From: Massilia sp. 9096
Lineage (GTDB): Bacteria; Pseudomonadota; Gammaproteobacteria; Burkholderiales; Burkholderiaceae_D
DNA length: 64,000 bases
Assembly: GCF_000745265.1 (NCBI RefSeq)
Contig: NZ_JQNN01000001.1
Span: forward strand, 1,550,001-1,614,000
Direction: 5' to 3'
A program made the position numbers and the translations under genes. A model generated the notes under the pieces. The model had not been told where the DNA came from. It worked only from the letters and a program-made list of their open reading frames with translations, and did no database searches. The number at the start of each line of letters is the position of its first letter. Position 1 is the first letter of the stretch. Positions 8,944 to 17,170 of the stretch are shown here, in pieces.

Positions 8944-11658
8944 TCAAGAGGCCGTCCTCGGGCCGCGCTGGCCCAAAGGCCCGTCCACCAGCAGCCGCGC
9001 GAACGCCTCGGCCGGCACGGGTGGACTGAACAGATAGCCCTGCACCAGGTCGCAGCCCAGGCTGGCGAGCAGTTCGAGCTGCCCGGCGCATTCGACGCCT
9101 TCGGCCACCACCGTCAGGCGCAGCCCGTGCGCCATCGCCACCACCGCGCGCGAGATCGCCAGGTCGTCGCCGTCGTTGAGGATGTCGCGCACGAACGACT
9201 GGTCGAGCTTGAGCTTGTCGACCGGGAAGCGCTTCAGGTAGTTCAGGTTCGAATAGCCGGTTCCGAAGTCGTCGATCGCCAGGTGCACGCCCATCGCCTT
9301 CAGTTGCGCCAGCAGCTCGCAGCTACGGCCGGCGTCGGCCATCGACGCGGTCTCGGTCAGCTCCAGCTCGATCAGGCCCGGGTCGATCCCGCACTCGTCC
9401 AGGATACGCCGCAGCGCCCCCACGATCTGCTCCGAGAACTGGAGCGCCGACAGGTTCACCGAGATCGGCACCAGCGGCAAGCCGGCTTCCTGCCAGTCGC
9501 GCAGCTGGGCGCAGGCGCGCGCCAGCACCCATTCGCCGAGCGGCATGATCAGGCCGGATTCCTCGGCCAGCGCGATGAAGGTCCCCGGCGCGATCAGGCC
9601 GCGCTCCGGGTGTTGCCAGCGCACCAGCGCTTCGGCGCCGACGATGCGTCCGCTGTTCAGGTCGACCTGCGGCTGGTAATACAGGACCAGTTCGCCGCGT
9701 TCGATCGCGCGCCGCAGCGCCGTCTCCAGGCGGAAGCGATCGTTTGCGTCGCGGTTCAGTTCGGGCCGGTAAAAGGCGTAGCGCTGGTCGACGCTCTCGA
9801 ACGTCAGGCGCAGGGCTGCCTCGGCGCCGCGCACCAGGCTTTCGAAGTCGGGGCCGTCGTTGGGGTAGATCGCGATGCCGATGCTGGGATCGAGGTGCAG
9901 CTCCTCGCCGTCGTACAGGTAAGGCGCGCCCAGGGCGGCCAGCATGCGCCGCGCCAGCTGGCCGAGCTCGTCGCCGTCGCGGCGCAGCGCCGCCAGCGCG
10001 AACGCGTCTTCGGAAAAGCGCCCGACCGCATCGCTGCCGCCCTGCTCGCGCAGGCGCTGGGCGGCCTGCTGCAGCACCGACTGCTCGGCCAGCGGTCCGA
10101 GCGCCTCGCGGATCAGGGGCATGCGGCCGAAGCGCAGCAGCATGAAGCCGAGCACCACGCCATCCGGCCGCGCCGGCGCCTCGATCCGGGCCTGAACCTG
10201 GCTTTCCATCTGGCGCACGCGGTCGCGCAGCAGCAGGCGGTTCGGCAGGCCGGTGAGCGCGTCGAACTGGCTCATGTAGCGCACCCGCTCCTCGGCGCCG
10301 CGCAATTCGGTGACGTCGATGCCGGTGCCCAGCAGGTATTCGACGCTGCCGTCGGCGTGCGTCAGGGCCGTGTTGGTCCACATGATCGTGCGCAAGCGGC
10401 CATCGCGCGTGCGCCATTGGCCATGCAGCTGGGGCGGCACGCGGCCGGCGCGCAGGGCGTCGAACACGGCGCGCACGGCATGGCCTTCGTCGCCCTCCTC
10501 GTCAGCTTCGGCAGCGCCGCCCAGCAGCACCTCCCAGGCTGGCCGGCCGATCGCCTCGCAGGCAGGCCAGCCGAGCGACTCTTCGCAGGCCCTGTTGAAC
10601 ATCACGATGCGGCCGTCCGGATCGGCCAGCAGTACCAGCGCCCCGGCGGTGTCGACCACGGCCGACAGCCGGTTTTTCTCCGAGCGCAGCGCCTCGGTGC
10701 GCTCGACGACCAAGGCTTCGAGGCGCGCCGTCATGCCCACGCGCGCGAGCGCGGCCGCGACCTGGGCCGCGATGCCGTCGAGCAGGCGGCTATGCTCGGG
10801 CGCCAGCGCCGCCGTGCCGGCCGGCGCCACGTGCAGCATGCCGACCCGCCGTCCGCCGGCCTGCAGCGGCAGACACAGGTTGCCGTTCGCGCCGCAGTGG
10901 GTGCAATCCGGGCAGCCTGGCCCGGGCGCCAGGCCCTGGCCCGCCACCAGCCGCAGCGCACCGTCGGGCCGGGCGCCGGACAGGGCGGCGCCGCGCAGCG
11001 CCGGCAGTTCCAGCAGGTGGGCGACCACGGCTTGCGCCACCGCGGCTTCGCTGGCGGCCACGTTCAGCGCGCCGGCCACCCGGCCCAGCAGATCGAGCGT
11101 ACCGACCATGCGCCGCAGGCCGTCCTGCTGAGCAGCCAGCTCGGCATTCGCGCGCACCACCGCGTCATGGGTCGAGACCAGCAGGTCGAGAACCTGGCGC
11201 CGCTGGGCCGGCATGAATTCGAGCGCGCCTGCCGGCACCCCGCGCGCACGTTCGTCGAGCATGCGCCGTACGCGCTCGCGCAATTGCTGCGGATCGTAGG
11301 GCTTGGACAGGAAGCCGTCGGCGCCCGCCTCGAGCGCGCGCACGATGTCTTCCAGCGTGCTCAAGGTGGTGAGCAGCATCACCGGCAAGGCGGCGGCGCC
11401 GGGTTCCGCCTTCAGCGTGCGGCACAGTGTGTAGCCGTCCATGCCCGGCATCGCCACGTCGCTGATCACCAGGTCGGGACGGCGCACGCGCACCGCGTCC
11501 AGCGCACGCAAGCCGTCCGGGGCGACGCGGGTGCGCCAGAGCGGCTCGCCCGCGAGCAGCCGCACCAAGTGCTGGGCCTGGGTGGGACTGTCCTCGACCA
11601 CGAGAATGTCAAGCATGCCCGGCACAACTGTTCTGTCACGATTCGTTGTCATTGTCAT
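8944..11658 (-). CDS. REC-GAF-PAS-degenerate GGDEF-EAL c-di-GMP phosphodiesterase
   Basis: 904 residues. An N-terminal receiver domain (15-140) has the phosphoacceptor Asp67 and Lys119. A GAF domain (about 185-310) carries four cysteines, C249, C252, C255 and C262. A PAS domain (325-455) is followed by a GGDEF-type domain (460-620) whose signature reads SEDAF at 549-553, so it should not make c-di-GMP. The EAL domain (640-890) is intact: EALVRW at 676, ELTETAS, IDDFGTGYS, KLDQSF and EGVE. The likely role is a phosphorylation- and ligand-controlled c-di-GMP phosphodiesterase. Starts at residue 1, 3 or 15 are all possible since none has a clear ribosome site. A NarL-type regulator lies upstream on the same strand. 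Confidence 0.88.
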   Translation of the reverse strand: MTMTTNRDRTVVPGMLDILVVEDSPTQAQHLVRLLAGEPLWRTRVAPDGLRALDAVRVRRPDLVISDVAMPGMDGYTLCRTLKAEPGAAALPVMLLTTLSTLEDIVRALEAGADGFLSKPYDPQQLRERVRRMLDERARGVPAGALEFMPAQRRQVLDLLVSTHDAVVRANAELAAQQDGLRRMVGTLDLLGRVAGALNVAASEAAVAQAVVAHLLELPALRGAALSGARPDGALRLVAGQGLAPGPGCPDCTHCGANGNLCLPLQAGGRRVGMLHVAPAGTAALAPEHSRLLDGIAAQVAAALARVGMTARLEALVVERTEALRSEKNRLSAVVDTAGALVLLADPDGRIVMFNRACEESLGWPACEAIGRPAWEVLLGGAAEADEEGDEGHAVRAVFDALRAGRVPPQLHGQWRTRDGRLRTIMWTNTALTHADGSVEYLLGTGIDVTELRGAEERVRYMSQFDALTGLPNRLLLRDRVRQMESQVQARIEAPARPDGVVLGFMLLRFGRMPLIREALGPLAEQSVLQQAAQRLREQGGSDAVGRFSEDAFALAALRRDGDELGQLARRMLAALGAPYLYDGEELHLDPSIGIAIYPNDGPDFESLVRGAEAALRLTFESVDQRYAFYRPELNRDANDRFRLETALRRAIERGELVLYYQPQVDLNSGRIVGAEALVRWQHPERGLIAPGTFIALAEESGLIMPLGEWVLARACAQLRDWQEAGLPLVPISVNLSALQFSEQIVGALRRILDECGIDPGLIELELTETASMADAGRSCELLAQLKAMGVHLAIDDFGTGYSNLNYLKRFPVDKLKLDQSFVRDILNDGDDLAISRAVVAMAHGLRLTVVAEGVECAGQLELLASLGCDLVQGYLFSPPVPAEAFARLLVDGPLGQRGPRTAS

Positions 11659-12016
11659 GAGGCGTCGGTGCGGCCGGCAAGGCCGCGCCCTCGCGCTGGC
11701 TCCATGGATGCGTTACGGCCGTTGCAGCGCGCTCGCCGGCCGATTTCATGCTTCCATCATAGCCAGGATGAGCACTTTGACAGCATTGCGCCGATACCGG
11801 ATTGTGGCGCATTTGTATGTACGCACGCTACTGCCGCGCCCGCCGACTTAACGAAATCATGACCCGGAACGGGGCACGCCCATACAGATTTGACGAATGT
11901 ATCGAGCAACCATGCGGTTTTCACTGCCCCGATATTGACCCGGTCTCACAAAAACGTCATAGATTTAATGACGCTAAGAAATTTACATTGTTGGCAAAAG
12001 TCAACATCGTGGCATG
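11659..12016. other. Intergenic region, no gene seen
   Basis: 358 bp between the NarL-type regulator and the EAL gene, both on the minus strand. The part near 11890-12005 is clearly richer in A and T than its surroundings and probably holds the promoter of the EAL gene. No convincing reading frame, terminator or RNA was seen. Confidence 0.4.
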
Positions 12017-12667
12017 TCAGCGCGCCAACCCGTGCTGAACCGCGTAACGGATCAGCGCCGCGTTCGAAGCAAGCCCCATCTTGCGGAAGATGCGGCTGCG
12101 GTAAGTGTTGACCGAGCTGACGCTGATCCCGAGCTCGGCCGCAACCTGCTTGATCTGCAAGCCGGCGCCGATCAGCGCGACGATTTCCTGTTCGCGCGGT
12201 GTCAGGCTGTGATGGGCCAGGTGGCGCACGTTGCCGGCCGCGCCGTGGGCGAGGATGGCGCTGGTGCGCGGACTGAGCCAGGTTTCGCCGCGCGCCGCGG
12301 TGCGTATCGCGTCGACCAGTTCGGATGCGGCCACGCCTTTGGGCACGTAGCCAAAGGCGCCGGCGCGCAGCGACGCCGCCGCGTAGCGCTGCTCCGGGTG
12401 CATGCTGAGCATGACGACGCGCAGCGCCGGGAAATGGTAGCGCAATGCGGCCAGGCCATCGAGGCCATCGGCGTCCGGCAGGCTGATGTCGAGCACCGCC
12501 ACATCCGGGCGCACTTGCGCGATCAAGGCCAGGGCCTGGTTGAGGTCTGCTGCTTCGCCGACGATTTTTAGGTCGGCGTTGGGCCTGACGATTTTCTTGA
12601 TGCCTTCACGGATCAATTCGTGATCGTCGGCGATGACTAACCGGATCAAACTAATCCTCTCATACAT
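12017..12667 (-). CDS. NarL/FixJ-type response regulator
   Basis: 216 residues. The receiver domain (8-125) shows VIADDHELIREG, phosphoacceptor Asp in DVAVLDISLPDADG and Lys in YVPKGV. A LuxR-type helix-turn-helix follows (150-212): LTPREQEIVALIGAGLQIKQVA and VNTYRSRIFRKMGL. It would be phosphorylated by a partner histidine kinase and bind DNA as a dimer. No kinase gene is adjacent. It is transcribed away from the YdiY-like gene and towards the EAL gene, so it may control either; this is inference. Confidence 0.88.
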   Translation of the reverse strand: MYERISLIRLVIADDHELIREGIKKIVRPNADLKIVGEAADLNQALALIAQVRPDVAVLDISLPDADGLDGLAALRYHFPALRVVMLSMHPEQRYAAASLRAGAFGYVPKGVAASELVDAIRTAARGETWLSPRTSAILAHGAAGNVRHLAHHSLTPREQEIVALIGAGLQIKQVAAELGISVSSVNTYRSRIFRKMGLASNAALIRYAVQHGLAR

Positions 12668-12779
12668 TCATGCCGGTATGTCCGGCAAAGGGCGCATTCT
12701 AGTCATGCCTCCCCCACCATTGCAAACGTAATGAATTGGGAATTAACAATTACATTATCTAGACAACTTGCCCCGAATT

Positions 12780-12791
12780 CGTAAATTTACG
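12780..12791. promoter_or_regulatory. Perfect 12-bp palindrome
   Basis: CGTAAATTTACG is its own reverse complement. It lies in an AT-rich spacer between the divergent NarL-type regulator and the YdiY-like gene, 113 bp upstream of the former's start and 145 bp upstream of the latter's. Position suits an operator acting on one or both genes; the binding factor is unknown. Confidence 0.35.
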
Positions 12792-12935
12792 TGAGGGAAG
12801 GCTGCGCCAACGGAGTTTGGGCTACAATGGCGCCTCCGCCGGATCGGATCGCCAGTCGGGTCGTCGATGGCAGGCGGATCATCCATGAACGACAGGCTGT
12901 CCCTCGCCATCATGCGACAGACGGCAGCCGTACAG

Positions 12936-13754
12936 ATGCCTATGAAATCTCTGATGTTTTGCGCGGCGCTCGCCGCTGCCGGCGTCGCCCGCGCGGCCCA
13001 TGCGGGCGACGCCGAGGACGTCCTCGACAACGCGCCGCAATCCTCTTACTTCACGCAAGCCCCGAAGGTCGCCGTGCCCGAAGGCAGCAGCTGGTACACC
13101 TCGGCCGAATTGGGCGCGATCTCGACCACCGGCAACACCACCGGCACCTCGGTAACGGGCAAGATCGACGCGCGCCAGGAACTGCTCGACTGGAGCAACG
13201 AGTACATCTTCAGCGGCTATTTCAAGCAGGACGACGTCATCAACGCCGACGGCAGCCATACCAATACCCGTTCGGCGGAGCGCTACTCGGTGTCGGCCAA
13301 GGCGGCCTACAAGCTGCTCGAGGATGGCAAGCGCGCTTTCCTGCTCGGCTCGCACGTGGCCGACAAGTTCGGCGCCTACACGCGCTACTCGACGCTGGCG
13401 ATCGGCTACGGCACCCAGCTGCTCAAGCGCGAGGACAAGACGCTCGACGTCGAAGTCGGTCCTGGTTACTTCCACGGCGAGAACGCGGCCGGCGGCGAGG
13501 AATCGGGCATGACGGTGCACGGTGCGGCCCAGCTGCGCTGGCGTGTCAGCCCTTCGGCCCAGTTCGCCCAGACCGTCAACGTCGAACGCGGCACGTCGAA
13601 CATGCACACGGTCGCCGAGACCTCGCTGAGCACCAAGATCAACGGGACGATGCAGATGAAGGCGGCCTTCAGCGCGCGCAACGACACCAATGTCCCGGTC
13701 GACAAGAAAAACACCGACACCCAGACCTCGCTGACCCTGGTCTATTCCTTCTGA
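12936..13754 (+). CDS. YdiY-like outer membrane protein (DUF481)
   Basis: 272 residues from this start. A signal peptide (MPMKSLMFCAALAAAG, cleaved after AHA) precedes a beta-barrel domain of the DUF481/YdiY family: WYTSAELGAISTTGNT, ARQELLDWSNEYIF, LEVGPGYFHGE-like segments and a C-terminal Phe. E. coli YdiY is known as an acid- and salt-inducible outer membrane protein of unclear function. Earlier in-frame ATGs at 12867 and 12885 are possible, but only the later start gives a normal signal peptide. None of the starts has a strong ribosome site. Confidence 0.82.
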   Translation: MPMKSLMFCAALAAAGVARAAHAGDAEDVLDNAPQSSYFTQAPKVAVPEGSSWYTSAELGAISTTGNTTGTSVTGKIDARQELLDWSNEYIFSGYFKQDDVINADGSHTNTRSAERYSVSAKAAYKLLEDGKRAFLLGSHVADKFGAYTRYSTLAIGYGTQLLKREDKTLDVEVGPGYFHGENAAGGEESGMTVHGAAQLRWRVSPSAQFAQTVNVERGTSNMHTVAETSLSTKINGTMQMKAAFSARNDTNVPVDKKNTDTQTSLTLVYSF

Positions 13755-13811
13755 GCGCCGGTGCGGCAGCCGCAGCGGATCGCCTGCGGCGCCTGCTACT
13801 TCGGGTGATTT

Positions 13812-14315
13812 TTACTTCAGCAGCACGCGGCCGCTCAGCTTGATCGTGCCCTGGCCGGTGCCCATGTCCTCGCCGCCGGTCAGGTCGCCGCCGCCGCTCG
13901 CCTTGGCGTAACGGCCGGTGCCGCCGGTGACCTGGAAAGTGGCGTTGCTGAACACGAAATTGGCGCCGACGCCGGTCGGGACGAACTGGCCGCTGTAGTC
14001 CGCGAACACCAGCTCGCCGGTCAGCGTGGTGATGATGAAGTGGCCCTGGCTGAAGGTATAGCCGCTGCCGTTCGGGGTGATGCAGTCGCTCGACAGGAAG
14101 CCCACTTTACCGAACAAATTGCTGTCGCCGAAGCCTGCGATGGTGCCGCCGAAGTTGGACGGGCAGCGCGCCATCGGTCCCGGGATCTCCTGTAGCACGC
14201 CCGACAGGGTGAAGTCCTGGTAGGACGACCCGTTCTTGCTGACGCCGGCGGAAGCGCACAGGGCGACAGACATCAACAGGGAACCGGCAGCGAGGCGCAG
14301 CAAAGATTGTGACAT
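13812..14315 (-). CDS. Secreted protein of unknown function
   Basis: 167 residues with a clear signal peptide (LLRLAAGSLLMSVALCASAG). The mature part is Gly/Ser/Thr-rich and beta-like, with FSNATFQVTGGTGRYAKASGGG, a pattern seen in small secreted barrel proteins that resemble allene oxide cyclase folds. Two cysteines (in ARCPSNF and SSDCITP) could form one disulfide. It is the last gene of a minus-strand run after the GFA gene, with an 80-bp gap, so it may have its own promoter. Function unknown. Confidence 0.7.
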   Translation of the reverse strand: MSQSLLRLAAGSLLMSVALCASAGVSKNGSSYQDFTLSGVLQEIPGPMARCPSNFGGTIAGFGDSNLFGKVGFLSSDCITPNGSGYTFSQGHFIITTLTGELVFADYSGQFVPTGVGANFVFSNATFQVTGGTGRYAKASGGGDLTGGEDMGTGQGTIKLSGRVLLK

Positions 14316-14395
14316 GGACCACTCCGAAACGTTTAGGGGTGCCCATGATAACGATTTGAAACTTGCGACCGCGCACGACTGCGCGAGTGTGGTTT

Positions 14396-14830
14396 TTAGT
14401 TGACGCGCGCACCCGGATAGGCCGGCCAGTCGTCCGCCAGATGCAGCCAGCGCAGGCGCGACGCGGCCTGGGTATGGTCGAGCGGCGCGGCCTGCTCCGG
14501 GTCGTCCAGGCTGCAGGTGGTGATGTCGACTTCGCCGGGAAAACCGGCGTGGCGATACACCAGTTGCGTGCCGCAGTCGCGGCAGAACGCGCGCTCGACA
14601 GGCAGGCTGGAGCGGCGCCAGCGCGGCCGCCCGCGCACCCAGCGCAGCGCGTCCGCATGGACGCTGAACCAGGCCACCGCGGGCGCCCCGGTGGCGCGCC
14701 TGCAGTCCTTGCAATGGCACAGCGTACGGTGAAACGGCTCGCCGTGCGCCTCGTAGCGCACGGCGCCGCAGGCGCAGCCGCCGGTCAGTGCCCCACCCTC
14801 TTGCACAGCTTGCGAATCACCCTGCGCCAT
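14396..14830 (-). CDS. GFA-family zinc protein
   Basis: 144 residues of the glutathione-dependent formaldehyde-activating enzyme (Gfa/CENP-V) family. The zinc ligands are all present: C19 and C21 (GGCACG), C38, C40 and C43 (LCHCKDC), C83 and C86 (CRDCG). Members are cytoplasmic and have been linked to carbon-sulfur bond chemistry and thiol adducts; the exact reaction is not settled for most. It starts 11 bp after the MHS transporter stop, making a three-gene unit with that transporter and the thioredoxin-like gene. Confidence 0.85.
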   Translation of the reverse strand: MAQGDSQAVQEGGALTGGCACGAVRYEAHGEPFHRTLCHCKDCRRATGAPAVAWFSVHADALRWVRGRPRWRRSSLPVERAFCRDCGTQLVYRHAGFPGEVDITTCSLDDPEQAAPLDHTQAASRLRWLHLADDWPAYPGARVN

Positions 14831-14841
14831 ATGCCGCCCTC

Positions 14842-16146
14842 CTAGCGAAGCGCGGCGCGCGGCGCAGGCGCCGGCACGCGCGTGAACAACAGCGCCACCA
14901 GGCTGACGAGCGCAGCTGCACCCAGATAGTAGCCGACGTACTGCAGCCCGTGGTGGGTCGCCAGCCAGGTCGCCGCGTACGGCGCCAACGACGCGCCGAG
15001 GATGCCGGCCAGGTTGAAGGTCAGCGAAGCGCCGGTGTAGCGCACCTCGGCCGGGAACATCTCGGACAGCAGCGTGCCCAGCGGTCCGTACGTCATGCCG
15101 ATCAGGCATTGGCCCAGGACCAGGAACAGCGTCACCATGGCGAGGCTGCCCGAGCCGAACATCGGTCCGAACAGGAAGCCGAACACGATCATCGCCGCCG
15201 ATACCGCGATCATCGCGAAACGCGCGCCGCGCCGGTCGCCCAGGATCGCCGCCAGAGGGATCGTCAGGCCAAAGAACACGATCGCCAGCAGCTGCAGCAG
15301 CAGGAAGGTCTGGCGCGAGTAATGCAGCGCGGTCGTGCCCCAGGACAGCGCGAACACCGTCATCAGGTAGAAGATCACGAAGGTCGCGGTCGCGCCCAGC
15401 GTGCCGAGCACCAGTGCGCGCGGATGGGAGCGCAGGACCGCGGCCACCGGCAGCTTGACCCGCTCGTTGCGGTCCAGCACCGCCTGGAACGCCGGCGTCT
15501 CGGTGATTTTCAGACGCACGTACAGGCCGACCGCGACCAGCAGCGCGCTGGCCAGGAAAGGAATGCGCCAGCCGTAGCGGAAGAAGTCGGCGTCGCTCAT
15601 CGCCTGCGACAGCACCAGGAAGGTCGAGCCGGACAGGAAGAAGCCGAGCGGCGCGCCCAGCTGCGGGAACATCCCGTACCAGGCCCGCTTGCCCGGCGGC
15701 GCGTTTTCGGTGGCGAGCAGCACCGCCCCGCCCCACTCGCCGCCCAGGCCCAGGCCCTGGCCGAAGCGGCACAGCGCCAGCAGCAGCGGCGCCGCGGTGC
15801 CGATCGAGGCGTAGGTCGGCAGCATGCCGATCACCACCGTCGACACGCCCATGGTGAGCAAGGCGGCCACCAGCGTGGCCTTGCGTCCGACACGGTCGCC
15901 GAAGTGGCCGAACACGGCCGAACCGACCGGCCGCGCGAAGAACGCGATGGCGAAGGTCGCCAGCGACTGCAGCGTGCTGGCTGCCGGGTCCCCGGCCGGG
16001 AAGAACAGCTTGGGGAACACCAGCACCGCGGCGGTGGCGTAGATATAGAAGTCGAAGAATTCGATGGTGGTGCCGATCAGGCTCGCGAACAGCACCGTGG
16101 ACGGGCGGTTCAGCGCTTGCGGGATCTGGGTGTCGAGCGAACTCAT
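14842..16146 (-). CDS. MHS-family MFS transporter
   Basis: 434 residues, about 12 membrane helices. The metabolite:H+ symporter branch is marked by GTTIEFFDFYIYATAAVLVF in helix 1 and the canonical loop 2-3 motif GHFGDRVGRK. GLGLGGEWGGAVLLATENAP is another hallmark. Relatives import organic acids, proline/betaine or aromatic acids. Its ATG overlaps the thioredoxin stop as ATGA, which fixes the start and ties the two together. The substrate is unknown; the thiol-related neighbours suggest a sulfur or thiol-adduct compound. Confidence 0.85.
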   Translation of the reverse strand: MSSLDTQIPQALNRPSTVLFASLIGTTIEFFDFYIYATAAVLVFPKLFFPAGDPAASTLQSLATFAIAFFARPVGSAVFGHFGDRVGRKATLVAALLTMGVSTVVIGMLPTYASIGTAAPLLLALCRFGQGLGLGGEWGGAVLLATENAPPGKRAWYGMFPQLGAPLGFFLSGSTFLVLSQAMSDADFFRYGWRIPFLASALLVAVGLYVRLKITETPAFQAVLDRNERVKLPVAAVLRSHPRALVLGTLGATATFVIFYLMTVFALSWGTTALHYSRQTFLLLQLLAIVFFGLTIPLAAILGDRRGARFAMIAVSAAMIVFGFLFGPMFGSGSLAMVTLFLVLGQCLIGMTYGPLGTLLSEMFPAEVRYTGASLTFNLAGILGASLAPYAATWLATHHGLQYVGYYLGAAALVSLVALLFTRVPAPAPRAALR

Positions 16147-16466
16147 GCGGCGCCAGCCCCCTGCAGCGCCTGGTCCAGCTCGGACGTGTCGCCCGGGCGC
16201 ACCACGCGGGCGATCTCCTGCCCGTCCTTGAGCACCACCACGGTCGGCCACAGCTTGACGCGGAACGAGCGTCCGAGAGGACGGCCCGGACCATCCTCGA
16301 CCTTGACATGGCGTACGTTCGGGTACGGCGCGAGTGCGCTCTCGATGATGCCCTGGGCGGCGTTGCAGTAGCCGCACCAGTTGGTGCCGAAGTCGAGGGC
16401 GACCACTCCCGGCAGCGCGTCGACGGCGGTGCGCTCGGGTTGGGCGGTGTCGTAGGGTTGGGTCAT
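16143..16466 (-). CDS. Thioredoxin-family protein
   Basis: 107 residues with the thioredoxin fold. The active site is WCGYC at residues 30-34, instead of the WCGPC of housekeeping thioredoxin, and the cis-Pro loop is LWPTVV. No signal peptide, so it is cytoplasmic. It is first in a unit with the MHS transporter (ATGA overlap) and the GFA protein. The altered dipeptide between the cysteines suggests a redox potential and client range different from bulk thioredoxin; that is inference. Confidence 0.83.
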   Translation of the reverse strand: MTQPYDTAQPERTAVDALPGVVALDFGTNWCGYCNAAQGIIESALAPYPNVRHVKVEDGPGRPLGRSFRVKLWPTVVVLKDGQEIARVVRPGDTSELDQALQGAGAA

Positions 16467-16783
16467 GGTGTGCGCTCCTTGTCTTATTGTTGGTGATGCT
16501 AGCGTACCCGAAAAGGCGGCGGGCGGCATCCCCAGCCTTGTACGCCGGTCCGGCGCCGGCCCTTGGGCTGGTGGCGGGTTTTGTGTTGTGGTTGTTTTCA
16601 TATCGGTTAGTTGCAAAAGATGTATAGAGCTGATAGTACTCCGAAGACTATCGACGCAAGCGAAGATCGGCCCATTCCATGGGAAGCACTGCGGTATCAA
16701 AGCGATGTATACGTTCGTGAACGAACAGAACGGCATTTGACCCGGTGCGAGACTGGCCTCGAAACATTGAAAAGGAGATCACC
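16467..16783. other. Divergent intergenic region
   Basis: 317 bp separating the thioredoxin gene (minus) from the DUF3606 gene (plus). It must hold both promoters. A GC-rich stretch at about 16545-16575 could fold on itself. An inverted repeat at 16713-16726 is listed separately. No gene was seen. Confidence 0.4.
16713..16726. promoter_or_regulatory. Inverted repeat before DUF3606 gene
   Basis: GTTCGT-GA-ACGAAC is a perfect 6+6 inverted repeat with a 2-bp centre, 57 bp upstream of the DUF3606 start. It is the only clear dyad near that gene and may be an operator or sit at the promoter. Binding factor unknown. Confidence 0.35.
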
Positions 16784-16969
16784 ATGTCAGACGATCTGCA
16801 CAACCGCGGCCCTCAGGACCGCTCGCGCATCAGCCTCAGCGAAAAGTGGGAAGTCCAGTATTGGACGAAGGAACTCGGCGTCACCAAGGAAGAGCTGGAG
16901 CAGGCCGTGCACGCGGCCGGCAACAGCGCCAACGCGGTACGCCAGCACCTGGGCGTGACGAAGCACTGA
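16784..16969 (+). CDS. Small DUF3606 protein
   Basis: 61 residues, preceded by a strong ribosome site (AAAGGAG, 6 bp). The helical segments VQYWTKELGVTKEELEQAV and ANAVRQHLG match the DUF3606 family, short proteins common in proteobacteria and often stress-induced. A helix-turn-helix-like fold is likely; no function is established. It stands alone between a thioredoxin operon and an MscS channel gene. Confidence 0.85.
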   Translation: MSDDLHNRGPQDRSRISLSEKWEVQYWTKELGVTKEELEQAVHAAGNSANAVRQHLGVTKH

Positions 16970-17170
16970 TCGCCGTTCCCCGCCCGCCCTGTTCCTGACC
17001 GCGCGTCCGGTGACAGGGCGGCACGCTGCCGCTGCCACGCTGCGGTACAGCGCCGCAACGACCTGCGCCTCGCCCGAGGCCCTCCTGCCTGGCACGCGCA
17101 GGCAGTCCCGCCCCATCCGTTCCCGCCGACGCGCCCCAGGCCCGGCCCAAGCTTACCCGAAAGGAGCCCA

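Noticed and set aside
9127..11862. Very long plus-strand open frame (over 900 codons) opposite the EAL gene
   Set aside because: It is the complement of a protein with clear receiver, PAS and EAL domains; its translation is Arg/Gln/His/Ala filler with no domain. Long antisense frames are common in DNA this GC-rich.
16535..16580. GC-rich fold before the thioredoxin gene as a riboswitch or small RNA
   Set aside because: Pairing is short and interrupted and no known RNA family pattern is visible.
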